From NCBI RefSeq assembly GCF_026552795.1, contig NZ_JANFPI010000005.1, forward strand, positions 124,001 through 188,000: a stretch of DNA of 64,000 nt, written 5' to 3'. The translations under genes were made by a program, and so were the position numbers. The notes under the pieces are model-generated. The model was given only the letters and a program-made list of their open reading frames with translations, was not told the DNA's origin and made no database searches. This document shows positions 1 through 9,237 of this stretch, in pieces. The stretch's first letter is position 1. Each line of letters begins with the position of its first letter. This stretch comes from Ectorhizobium quercum. GTDB lineage: Bacteria > Pseudomonadota > Alphaproteobacteria > Rhizobiales > Rhizobiaceae.

Positions 1-112
1 AAAACTGCTGTAGCTTTCACATACCAATTTTCGGATATTGACCGCACACGCCGTGCCGCGTGGCGCGGATCGATCCCCCGGACCCCCCGTCCAGTGTCAA
101 AACCGGACGGAA

Positions 113-149
113 GCCTCGTGGAGCCGATTGCAGGGCGGCTCCACGAGGC
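113..149. terminator. Strong hairpin, probable bidirectional terminator
   Basis: A perfect 13-bp inverted repeat (113-125 with 137-149, 11-nt loop) lies 14 bp past the stop of the minus-strand DUF721 gene. On the plus strand it is followed by TTTTAATTT, so it looks best as a terminator for a plus-strand unit entering from the left. On the minus strand the tail is less T-rich. The perfect stem is seen directly; the bidirectional role is inference. Confidence 0.7.
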
Positions 150-162
150 TTTTAATTTCCCG

Positions 163-681
163 TTACTCGCCGGTTTTCTTCCGCGCCGCCCGCCCGGGCT
201 GGAGGACAGCCTTTCCCAGACGGGTAATGGCGGCGCGCAGGGCCTCGCTCTCGATCCCTTCCATCATGTCCTCGAGTCGCTTTTCGGCGGCCTTCGGCAG
301 CGGGCGCACCACACGCCGCAGGGGAAGCGCGCGCGACACCGGCTTCTGGACGATGCGGATCTGGCGGATGGCGGGATAGCCGAAGAAACCGTTGATGCGG
401 TCGATCAGTTCATCCTGCGCATGGGTCAGGAACAGCGCCCGGGCGCCCTCGCAGGCGACGATGAGCTGGCCGGGCCGATGGCCGCCCATCTGCCCCGGAT
501 CGTCGCGGCGCGGCCAGACGATTTTCTCCGGCCGGGTGCAATCGGCGAATTCCGCACCGGCGATTTCGTCCCAGGAACCGAGCAATGCCGTCGAAATGCC
601 GGCACGCCGCGCCAGCACGGGGTCCATGATACCGTTGGCAATATCGGAAATCGGTCTCTCGCCGCGTCTCTTGTAACTCAT
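163..681 (-). CDS. DUF721 (DciA-like) domain protein
   Basis: The protein has 172 aa, and its N-terminal half matches the DUF721 pattern: an early ALLGSWDEIAG segment, then LIVACEGARALFL, which is the typical beta-strand/helix of the family. DUF721 includes DciA, a loader of the replicative helicase in bacteria lacking DnaC. Rhizobial members carry a basic C-terminal extension, seen here as RALPLRRVVRPLPKAAEKR. The gene diverges from mutY with a 76-bp spacer, an arrangement common in rhizobia. The start is the only ATG that keeps the conserved MSYKRRGERPISD leader. A role in replication initiation is inferred from the family and has not been shown for this subfamily. Confidence 0.8.
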   Translation of the reverse strand: MSYKRRGERPISDIANGIMDPVLARRAGISTALLGSWDEIAGAEFADCTRPEKIVWPRRDDPGQMGGHRPGQLIVACEGARALFLTHAQDELIDRINGFFGYPAIRQIRIVQKPVSRALPLRRVVRPLPKAAEKRLEDMMEGIESEALRAAITRLGKAVLQPGRAARKKTGE

Positions 682-700
682 GTATAAGGCTCCGGCCCTG

Positions 701-730
701 TTGAACCGGGCAAATCAATCGTCCAACTAT
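701..730 (+). promoter_or_regulatory. Candidate mutY promoter
   Basis: TTGAAC (701-706) and AACTAT (725-730) are separated by 18 bp in the spacer between the divergent DUF721 and mutY genes. They resemble a housekeeping sigma-70 promoter of rhizobia. The predicted transcription start would lie about 20 bp before the mutY ATG. Support is pattern resemblance only. Confidence 0.4.
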
Positions 731-757
731 AGGGCAAAAATCCAGACGGCCCAAATC

Positions 758-1855
758 ATGCTCGACAAGACCTCCACCGCGCCGGAAGCCGAACGCCTTC
801 TCGGCTGGTACGACCGCCACCACCGCGACCTGCCCTGGCGGGTTTCGCCGCCGATGCGCGCGCGCGGCGTCAAGGCCGATCCCTATCATGTGTGGCTGTC
901 GGAAGTCATGCTGCAACAGACCACCGTGGCCGCGGTCAAGCCTTACTTCGCGAAGTTCCTGGCGCTGTGGCCCGGCGTGAACGACCTGGCCACCGCCCGA
1001 TCCGAGGATGTGATGGCGGCCTGGGCCGGGCTCGGCTATTACGCGCGGGCCCGCAACCTGAAGAAATGCGCCGAGGCGGTGGCCGCGGAACACGGCGGCC
1101 GGTTCCCCGCGACCGAGGCCGGGCTCAAGGCCCTGCCTGGCATCGGCGACTACACGGCGGCGGCGGTCGCCGCCATCGCCTTCGACGAGCCCGCCGCGGT
1201 GATGGACGGCAATGTCGAGCGGGTGATCTCGCGCCTTTACGCCATCTCCGATCCGTTGCCCGGCTCGAAGCCCGCCATGAAGGCGAAGGTCGCCGCGCTG
1301 ACGCCGCAGGAGCGGCCGGGCGATTTCGCCCAGGCGATGATGGACCTCGGCGCAACGATCTGCACGCCGAAACGGCCGGCCTGCGCCCTCTGTCCGTTCC
1401 GCGAGGACTGTCGCGCGCTGGCCGTGGGCGACCCGGAGCATTATCCGGTCAAGGCGGCCAAGAAGGCGAAGCCGGTGCGCCGGGCAGCAGCCTTCGTCGC
1501 CGTTTCGCCGCAGCGCCGCATGCTGTTGCAGCGCCGCCCGGACAAGGGCCTTCTCGGCGGCATGACGCAGGTTCCGGTCACGGACTTCACCTCCCGCCGC
1601 GATGGCGCGACCTCCCCGGACGCCGCCCCCTTCCCCGCCGGCTGGCAGCCGCGCGGCACGGTCGTCCACATCTTCACCCATTTCGAATTGCGGGTGGACG
1701 TCTACAGGGCCGGCGTCGCGGAACGCGCCGTGGAGGACGGCTGGTGGGAGCCGCTGGACAATCTCGCGGCGCAGGCGCTTCCGTCCGTCATGAAAAAGAT
1801 CATCGAGACAGCTATCGTCTCCACCCCCGATCCGACACAGGGACATGCACAGTGA
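758..1855 (+). CDS. mutY: A/G-specific adenine DNA glycosylase MutY
   Basis: This protein removes adenine mispaired with 8-oxoguanine or guanine (base excision repair). It has 365 aa from the chosen ATG. The HhH-GPD domain carries EVMLQQT with the catalytic Glu near residue 49, LPGIGDYTAAA as the helix-hairpin-helix, and MDGNV with the catalytic Asp near residue 150. The four [4Fe-4S] cysteines at about 202, 209, 212 and 218 have the exact C-X6-C-X2-C-X5-C spacing. The C-terminal third is the Nudix-like domain that recognises 8-oxoG. An in-frame ATG at 680 would add 26 poorly conserved residues and overlap the divergent gene, so 758 is preferred. The stop overlaps the next gene in GTGA. Confidence 0.97.
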   Translation: MLDKTSTAPEAERLLGWYDRHHRDLPWRVSPPMRARGVKADPYHVWLSEVMLQQTTVAAVKPYFAKFLALWPGVNDLATARSEDVMAAWAGLGYYARARNLKKCAEAVAAEHGGRFPATEAGLKALPGIGDYTAAAVAAIAFDEPAAVMDGNVERVISRLYAISDPLPGSKPAMKAKVAALTPQERPGDFAQAMMDLGATICTPKRPACALCPFREDCRALAVGDPEHYPVKAAKKAKPVRRAAAFVAVSPQRRMLLQRRPDKGLLGGMTQVPVTDFTSRRDGATSPDAAPFPAGWQPRGTVVHIFTHFELRVDVYRAGVAERAVEDGWWEPLDNLAAQALPSVMKKIIETAIVSTPDPTQGHAQ

Positions 1856-2466
1856 CCACCCCCATTCGCCACATCGTTTTCGACATCGGCAGCGTCCTGA
1901 TCCATTACGATCCCGAACTGCCGTTCCGCCAGATCATTCCGGATCCGGAAGAGCGGCGGCGGTTCCTCGAAACCGTCTGCACCCACGACTGGAATCTCGA
2001 GCAGGACCGCGGCCGGCCGTGGAGCGAGGCCGAGGCGGAACTGATCGCCCGACACCCGCAGGAGGAAGCGCGCATCCGCGCCTTCCGCCAGCGCTGGCAC
2101 GAGATGGTTCCGCGTGCGCTGGACGACAGCGTCGCCGTGATGCTGTCGCTGATCGAGGCCGGCTTCGACGTCACCATGCTGACCAACTTCGCCGCCGACA
2201 CCTTTGCCGAGGCCCGCGGGCGCTTCGCCTTCCTCAACGCCCCGCGCGGCGTCACGGTTTCCGCCGAAGTCGGCCTCATCAAGCCGGATATCGCAATCTA
2301 CCGGCACCACGCCCGCTCCTTCGGCCTGACGCCCGAAAACACGCTGTTCATCGACGACGTGGCGGCAAACGTGGAAGGCGCCCGCTCCGCCGGCTGGCAA
2401 GCCATCCGCTTCACCGGCGCCGAAAAGCTCAAGGCCGACCTCTCCGCGGTCGGGATTGCTGTGTAA
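1852..2466 (+). CDS. HAD-superfamily hydrolase
   Basis: A 204-aa HAD hydrolase of subfamily IA. The nucleophile motif is FDIGSVL near residue 10, motif II is MLTNF, the motif III region is VGLIKPD, and motif IV is LFIDDVAANVEGA. It therefore probably dephosphorylates or dehalogenates a small organic substrate, which cannot be read from sequence. The GTG start overlaps the mutY stop (GTGA), so translation is likely coupled. No ATG exists upstream of the nucleophile motif in this frame outside mutY. The family resembles YihX-type sugar phosphatases. Confidence 0.85.
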   Translation: MTTPIRHIVFDIGSVLIHYDPELPFRQIIPDPEERRRFLETVCTHDWNLEQDRGRPWSEAEAELIARHPQEEARIRAFRQRWHEMVPRALDDSVAVMLSLIEAGFDVTMLTNFAADTFAEARGRFAFLNAPRGVTVSAEVGLIKPDIAIYRHHARSFGLTPENTLFIDDVAANVEGARSAGWQAIRFTGAEKLKADLSAVGIAV

Positions 2467-2737
2467 GCCGCAGAATGTCTCGCAATGTACGGATGATAGC
2501 AATTCGCGCGTCGGGCGAGCGATTGAACCGGGATTCATGACGGAAGTGAGCGTCCATCCGTTCCATTTTTCTGTGAACCATCACGGCTTCCCGGCACGCC
2601 GGCAACGAAAGGACAAGATGAATCCGCAAGCTTCCTTATAGTCGTACAGGCGAATTTCGAAACGGTTGTTTACACGCCATCGATATGATTTAAACCTACG
2701 TCAGGATGTCAGTTTTTTGATCCTTGGAGATGCAAAT

Positions 2738-4687
2738 ATGGGTCGTACCGCTACCGACAAGAAGTATCTTCATGAAATTCAAGGACTTAGATTTGTTGCC
2801 GCCCTCATGGTGGCCGTATACCATATATGGTTCCATCGCGTTTCCGGCGGTGTCGATATCTTTTTCGTTGTTGCAGCGTTCTTCATAGCCACCAGCTTTG
2901 ACAAGTTCCATGATCTGAAATTCACAGATGTATTTAACTATATTGTAAAAACGCTCGGGAGAATACTTCCTGGCGCCACTGTCGTAATCGTCTCGACCAT
3001 ATTTCTTGGCATAGCATTTCTGCCCAGTACGATCTGGGGAGACGAACTCAAGCATGCCATCGCCTCGACACTGTTCCTGGAAAACTGGCTGCTCGCCAGA
3101 AGCGGAGCCGACTATCTTCAGCAGGGTTTCACCGCATCTCCCTTCCAGCAATTCTGGGCCTTGTCGCTACAGATGCAGCTGTACTTCCTGATTCCGCTCG
3201 TGTTTTTCGTCGCGGCCAAAGTCTCAAAACTCATCGGCGTATCCAGAATATCGGCTTGGACTTTCTGCCTTGGCGTCATCTTCATCGCTTCGTTCGTCTA
3301 TTCTGTCATCATTACCCGTCTCAATCAGCCCTGGGCTTATTTCGACACAGGCGCGCGCATCTGGGAGTTCTGCGCCGGGGCACTGCTCGGCCTGCATTAT
3401 CGAAAGATCAAACTCTCCGGCGGACTGGCAAAAGCACTGGGTTATGCCGGCCTTGTCGTCATTATCCTGATGGCCGCCATCATCGATGTTTCCCGGCTGT
3501 TTCCCGGCGCAGTTGCCCTGATCCCTGTGCTGGCGGCGACTGCGATCATCGTCTCGGCGCAGAACGACGGCAATATCGGAATCCTGAAACACAGGTTTCT
3601 GGTGCAGCTCGGCGACATCTCCTTCTCGTTCTATCTGTGGCATTGGCCGTTGCTCATCACCTACAGATTTCTGTTCGAAACGGAATCCGTAACCATTCCG
3701 GCGGGACTGGTCATCATTTTCGCGTCGGGTATCCTTGCATGGCTCACGACAGTCGCGGCCGAACGTCCACTGCGCAAGTTTGTGAACGCCATTCGAGGCT
3801 TCGTCCTTCCGGTTGTCGCCTGCGCTTCCATACTTCTGCCAGCGGTCATCGGGATTGGAACCTGGTATTATGTCTACAGGGTTGAAGTGCGCGACGGCCA
3901 AAGAATGCTGGCACAATTCATGACCGGAGAGGCGACGCCGGCCGAAGGTTCCATCATTCCCGCTCCGGTGATAGCGCGGCTGGATCTGCCGGTCGCCTAC
4001 AACGACGGATGCCACCAGAACATAACCAATTCAAAGGTTATCGAATGCACCTATGGCGATGTGAACGCTTCCCGCACGCTCGTCCTGGTCGGCGGCTCCC
4101 ATAGCCTGCAATGGCTGCCCGTGTTGAACGACCTCGGCCTGAAACTGCATTTCCGGATCGTCAACATGACGAAGAGCGCCTGCTTCTTCAGCATAGATGC
4201 GCAGGAATTCGATATTGATCCGTCCTGCACGGCATGGGCGAAGCAGGCCGTGGCAAGGATCAAGGAACTGAAGCCGGAGCTAGTGTTTACGACGGCGACA
4301 AGAGGCCAGGGCGACAGGGAGCATATTCCGCAGGGCTATCTGAACGCATGGAAATCTCTTGGACAGGAGAATATCAGCGTCGTCGCCCTGCGCGACAATC
4401 CGTGGATGGGAATGGACGTGCCGACATGCGTCTTCCTCAATAGCGATGATTTCAACAAGTGCTCGGTTTCGCGCAAGCTCTTGCTGGCGGATCATGATCC
4501 CACTACGGAAATCAATATCGACAACGTGAACTTCTATGACCTCTCGCAGCAGTTTTGCGACGCCGAATCGTGCTGGGCAGTCAAAGACTCCGTTCTCGTC
4601 TATCGGGACAAGCATCACATTACCAAAACATATGTCCTGAAGCTCATGCCTGAAGTGGAGAAGATCCTGCGGCGGCATATTTCCTGA
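2738..4687 (+). CDS. Acyltransferase 3 / SGNH-domain membrane protein (OafA-like)
   Basis: This is a 649-aa integral membrane O-acyltransferase. Residues 10-45 hold the Acyl_transf_3 start (LRFVAALMVAVYHIWF, then GGVDIFFV) with the catalytic His, followed by about ten hydrophobic helices to residue 390. The C-terminal domain is SGNH-like: GGSHS at 452-456 carries the nucleophilic Ser, and DKHH at 624-627 supplies the Asp/His pair. Such proteins acetylate O-antigen, exopolysaccharide or peptidoglycan. The start has a good GGAGA site eight bases upstream. Base composition, mainly in the 5' third, is AT-richer than its neighbours, and no polysaccharide genes are adjacent, so it may be an acquired single gene. 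Confidence 0.9.
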   Translation: MGRTATDKKYLHEIQGLRFVAALMVAVYHIWFHRVSGGVDIFFVVAAFFIATSFDKFHDLKFTDVFNYIVKTLGRILPGATVVIVSTIFLGIAFLPSTIWGDELKHAIASTLFLENWLLARSGADYLQQGFTASPFQQFWALSLQMQLYFLIPLVFFVAAKVSKLIGVSRISAWTFCLGVIFIASFVYSVIITRLNQPWAYFDTGARIWEFCAGALLGLHYRKIKLSGGLAKALGYAGLVVIILMAAIIDVSRLFPGAVALIPVLAATAIIVSAQNDGNIGILKHRFLVQLGDISFSFYLWHWPLLITYRFLFETESVTIPAGLVIIFASGILAWLTTVAAERPLRKFVNAIRGFVLPVVACASILLPAVIGIGTWYYVYRVEVRDGQRMLAQFMTGEATPAEGSIIPAPVIARLDLPVAYNDGCHQNITNSKVIECTYGDVNASRTLVLVGGSHSLQWLPVLNDLGLKLHFRIVNMTKSACFFSIDAQEFDIDPSCTAWAKQAVARIKELKPELVFTTATRGQGDREHIPQGYLNAWKSLGQENISVVALRDNPWMGMDVPTCVFLNSDDFNKCSVSRKLLLADHDPTTEINIDNVNFYDLSQQFCDAESCWAVKDSVLVYRDKHHITKTYVLKLMPEVEKILRRHIS

Positions 4688-4803
4688 TCGACCGAAGGAC
4701 CTACGACGGTCTGTAAGTCCTTGACCGAAACCTGTCGCGGCCCGGTCGCATGCGAGCAAGCTCAACGCGAAAGACGGGATATCGGCATATATTGGACAAG
4801 GCT

Positions 4804-4872
4804 GCGCCCGGTCCGTTGCCGGACCGGGCGCCACGTCCCCTGACGGGACTGAAGGTACGAAACCGTCAGGGG
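4804..4872. terminator. Two tandem hairpins between convergent genes
   Basis: The 211-bp spacer between the convergent acyltransferase and ccrM genes contains a perfect 12-bp stem with a 4-nt loop (4804-4815 with 4820-4831). A second 10-bp inverted repeat follows (4837-4846 with 4863-4872). Neither has a proper T tract. They are positioned to end transcripts from both sides; termination is inferred. Confidence 0.5.
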
Positions 4873-4898
4873 GTTTCAAGGCGGATCGGAGTCAGGGA

Positions 4899-6375
<1,477 letters not shown>

Positions 6376-7065
6376 ATGAGCGGTTTCGACCTCATTATTT
6401 TCGATTGCGACGGCGTGCTGGTCGATTCCGAAATCATTGCGGCGGAGGTCGAATCCGCGCTGCTGCGCGATGCGGGCTATCCGATCAGTCCGGAGGAAAT
6501 GGGCGAGCGATTCGCCGGCCTGGTGTGGCGCGACATTCTCCTCGCCGTCGAGAAGGAAGTCTCGATCCCGCTGTCGGCCTCGCTGCTCGACAAGTCGGAG
6601 AAGCTGCTCGACATCCGGCTGGAGCGCGACGTGCAGGCGATCCCGGGCGCGGCGGACGCCGTGGCGCGCCTGTCGGGGCCGCGCTGCATCTGCTCCAATT
6701 CCGGCACGAACCGGCTGGCCATGATGCTGAAGAAGGTCGGGCTCTACAACGCGTTCGCACCGAACATCTTTTCGGCCAAGGATCTCGGCCCCGACCGGGC
6801 GAAGCCGAAGCCCGACATCTTCCTGCACGGCGCGAAGTCGATGGGCGCCGATCCCCGACGGACGGTGGTGATCGAGGATTCCGTCCACGGAATCGCCGGC
6901 GCACGCGGCGCCGGCATGCGGGTCATCGGCTTCACCGGCGCCTCGCACACCTATCCGAGCCACGCCGGCCGCCTGATGGACGCGGGCGCGGAAACCGTGA
7001 TCGCACGAATGAGCGACCTGCCCGCCACGATCGAGGCGTTGGCCGCATGGGACGGCGTGGCCTGA
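6376..7065 (+). CDS. HAD-IA phosphatase (phosphoglucomutase-like subfamily)
   Basis: A 229-aa HAD hydrolase with all four motifs: FDCDGVLVDSE (nucleophile and acid/base Asp), CSNSGTNR, the Lys in KPKPDIF, and VVIEDSVHG. The helical cap between residues 18 and 85 is of the C1 type, as in beta-phosphoglucomutase and GPH-like phosphatases. The substrate is unknown. An AGAAGAA stretch precedes the ATG. The gene stands alone between the ccrM promoter region and the AT-rich ATPase gene and lies on the opposite strand from ccrM. Confidence 0.88.
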   Translation: MSGFDLIIFDCDGVLVDSEIIAAEVESALLRDAGYPISPEEMGERFAGLVWRDILLAVEKEVSIPLSASLLDKSEKLLDIRLERDVQAIPGAADAVARLSGPRCICSNSGTNRLAMMLKKVGLYNAFAPNIFSAKDLGPDRAKPKPDIFLHGAKSMGADPRRTVVIEDSVHGIAGARGAGMRVIGFTGASHTYPSHAGRLMDAGAETVIARMSDLPATIEALAAWDGVA

Positions 7066-7175
7066 CCGGGCAGGCGTTCCATACGGCCGGCCGCAGCAAC
7101 ACACCCTGAAACGGTCGCTTTACCGAAATCGGCTCCAGTCCTGTTGGCTGTTATTGTAACAAAGGAGAACACATC

Positions 7176-8660
7176 ATGGACGTGCGCCCGAGCGATATCG
7201 AGAGTCTAGAAGAGAAGGTCAAAAAGCTTTCCTACGAGAAGTATTTGCCAAATCTTCGACTTTCAAACGTGCGAAGCTTCACAAACCAAACGATCAATTT
7301 CGACTTTCCAGTTACCGCAATCATTGGCACGAATGGCGGCGGAAAATCTACCATTCTCGGTGCTGCTGCCCTTGCCTACAAGGACGTCAAGCCCGGTGAA
7401 TTTTTTCCAAAGTCTAATATCGGTGACACCAGCATGGCAAACTGGCGCATTGACTATGACATTATTGATCGGAAAATGAATAAGACTGGACGGATACAGA
7501 GAAATGCTCGTTTCGTGTCCGCCAAATGGCGGCGCGATACAGTTATGGAACGCAATGTGGTTGTGATTCCAATCCAGCGAACCGTTCCAGCTAACGAGCA
7601 GACAAAGTTCAAGCAGTTCGTCGGCATTGCGAAGAACACCGAGATCGTCAAAACTCCGATTGATGAAGCGGTAATAGGCTACGTTAGCCGTATTCTTGGT
7701 AAAGATGCGAAGAATTACGAACGCGTATCGCTTAAATCCGATCCACTAAAGAATATCCTTATTGGGATGCATCAAAAAAACGACTACTCACAATTCCACT
7801 TTGGGGCCGGCGAGGCGTCGATTATCGAAATGGTGTCGCGCATTGAGGGAGCGACTGATAACTCACTTATTCTGATTGAGGAGATCGAGAACGGGCTTCA
7901 TCCGTTGGCGACGCGAAAGATGGTCGAATATCTGTTTGATGTCGCAACGCGAAAGAAAGCTCAAATTATCTTCACGACTCATTCGGAATACGCACTCGAC
8001 GTTTTGCCGCCGAAGGCGATTTGGGCATGCATTGACGGCACGGCCTATCAGGGCAAGCTTACAATTGAAAGTCTGCGGGCGCTCAAAGGCACAGTTTCCC
8101 AGAATGCGGCGATTTTCGTAGAAGACGATTTCGCCAAAGATCTTGTAGAGGAAATGTTACGGCAATATGCACGCGACATTTTTGATCAAGTACGAGTGCA
8201 CAAGGCTGGTGGATATCCGTTTGTTGTTGAGGTATTAAAGCACCACAACGCAAATCCTACGGTCACTGCGCAAGCGGTAGCTGTTATCGATGGCGATAAC
8301 CCTCCACTCAACGAACCCAACGATGATGTAATTGAACTACCTGACGGCACACCGGAATCAATTGTCTTTGGTTTCATCCACGACAATGCGGAGTCGATGG
8401 CCGCCTTTGTGCAGCAGCGGTGCCAGTGTCCGTCTGTTACGCAAGATGGCATTGTCTCTGCAATAAAATCGGTCAAAATTGACACAACCGACCCGCATCT
8501 TTATTTTATTAAATTAGGGGAAAAACTTGGTTTTATTTCCGAAATTATTATTAGAAGAGGTTTTAGTTCAATATACGTTGAGAAAAACAATGATATTCTC
8601 AAACCTAAAATCGATGCGATCCGTGCTCGCTTAAAAATGGAGAGACCGGCTGTCATGTAA
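7176..8660 (+). CDS. OLD-like ATPase with fused TOPRIM nuclease domain
   Basis: A 494-aa protein. The N-terminal ABC/AAA15-type ATPase has Walker A GTNGGGKST (51-59), a signature-like FGAGEAS (209-215), Walker B LILIEEIENG (231-240) and the switch His in TTHSE (267-271). A TOPRIM domain follows, with the acidic Glu in FVEDDF (about 316), IDGDN giving the DxD pair (372/374), and ELPDGTPE after it. This is the architecture of OLD-family overcoming-lysogenization-defect nucleases. The fused PARIS-type AriA/AriB is an alternative. No GajB/UvrD-like partner is adjacent. The gene is clearly AT-richer than both flanks, with many AAA, AAT, GAT and TTT codons, which suggests transfer. A strong AAAGGAG precedes the ATG. 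An anti-phage role is inferred. Confidence 0.85.
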   Translation: MDVRPSDIESLEEKVKKLSYEKYLPNLRLSNVRSFTNQTINFDFPVTAIIGTNGGGKSTILGAAALAYKDVKPGEFFPKSNIGDTSMANWRIDYDIIDRKMNKTGRIQRNARFVSAKWRRDTVMERNVVVIPIQRTVPANEQTKFKQFVGIAKNTEIVKTPIDEAVIGYVSRILGKDAKNYERVSLKSDPLKNILIGMHQKNDYSQFHFGAGEASIIEMVSRIEGATDNSLILIEEIENGLHPLATRKMVEYLFDVATRKKAQIIFTTHSEYALDVLPPKAIWACIDGTAYQGKLTIESLRALKGTVSQNAAIFVEDDFAKDLVEEMLRQYARDIFDQVRVHKAGGYPFVVEVLKHHNANPTVTAQAVAVIDGDNPPLNEPNDDVIELPDGTPESIVFGFIHDNAESMAAFVQQRCQCPSVTQDGIVSAIKSVKIDTTDPHLYFIKLGEKLGFISEIIIRRGFSSIYVEKNNDILKPKIDAIRARLKMERPAVM

Positions 8661-8677
8661 CCTTCCACATTATGTTT

Positions 8678-9118
8678 CTACACGCTGCCTTCGGAAGCGA
8701 GCCTGTCGCCTGCGTTGCCGAGCGGGCAGCTTTCCAGCGACAGGCAGCCGCAGCCGATGCAATGGTCGAGTTGATCGCGAAGGCGCACGAGCCGCGCTAT
8801 CCGGTCCTCGAGAGCGGCGCGCCAGACCTCGGACGCCGCCTGCCAGTCGGCCCGGCCGACCGCCCTGCCCTGCGGCACCTGGTCCAGCATAGCCCGGATC
8901 TCGGCCAGCGACAGGCCGAGCGACTGCGCGATGCGGATGACGGCGACGCGGTGCAGCTCGCGCCGGTCATAGCGGCGATGCCCCGCCGGCGTCCGGGTGC
9001 TGCGGATCAGCCCCTCCGCCTCGTAATAATGCAGCGCCGAGACGGCGATCCCCGCACGTGCCGCCATCTGGCCGACCGTCAGTTCGGCGGAGGAATTTTT
9101 CCGGCCGGATTGCGACAT
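8678..9118 (-). CDS. soxR: Redox-sensitive transcriptional activator SoxR
   Basis: A 146-aa MerR-family regulator. The N-terminal winged helix contains LTVGQMAARAGIAVSALHYYE, followed by a dimerisation helix and the [2Fe-2S] cluster cysteines C120, C123, C125 and C131 in CIGCGCLSLESC. This is the exact C-X2-C-X-C-X5-C pattern of SoxR, which senses redox-cycling compounds and superoxide. The start at 9118 gives the usual length; longer upstream reading overlaps the divergent MFS gene and is discarded. A SoxR operator lies 11 bp upstream of the start. In non-enteric bacteria SoxR controls exporters and oxidoreductases directly, which fits the MFS neighbour. Confidence 0.97.
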   Translation of the reverse strand: MSQSGRKNSSAELTVGQMAARAGIAVSALHYYEAEGLIRSTRTPAGHRRYDRRELHRVAVIRIAQSLGLSLAEIRAMLDQVPQGRAVGRADWQAASEVWRAALEDRIARLVRLRDQLDHCIGCGCLSLESCPLGNAGDRLASEGSV

Positions 9119-9123
9119 GGCTC

Positions 9124-9154
9124 TTGACCTCAAGTTGACTTGAGAATGCAGAGT
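9124..9154 (+). promoter_or_regulatory. SoxR-controlled promoter of the MFS gene
   Basis: The 16-bp perfect palindrome CTCAAGTTGACTTGAG (9129-9144) matches the SoxR box of enteric soxS apart from the central dinucleotide. It sits in a 19-bp spacer between TTGACC (9124-9129) and CAGAGT (9149-9154). The overlong spacer is the hallmark of MerR-family promoters that need DNA distortion. The better -35 faces the MFS gene, so redox induction of the exporter is the main prediction. The palindrome also lies just before soxR and could allow autoregulation. Confidence 0.88.
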
Positions 9155-9162
9155 GCAGCCGA

Positions 9163-9237
9163 ATGAACCGGAAAGGCAAGGGCTCGACGATGAACGAAAC
9201 GACACTGGACGCCAGATACGACGATCCCGCTCGATGA
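9163..9237 (+). CDS. Possible 24-codon leader ORF coupled to the MFS gene
   Basis: An ATG at 9163 opens a reading frame of 24 codons, with a second in-frame ATG at 9190. Its TGA (9235-9237) overlaps the ATG of the MFS gene in ATGA. It lies wholly in the predicted leader of the SoxR-controlled transcript. No strong Shine-Dalgarno is visible for either ATG, and the peptide has no recognised family. It may be a translational coupler or chance. Confidence 0.3.
   Translation: MNRKGKGSTMNETTLDARYDDPAR

Noticed and set aside
9153..9233. GTG start of the MFS gene at 9153
   Set aside because: It would overlap the predicted -10 of the SoxR promoter, leaving no leader.
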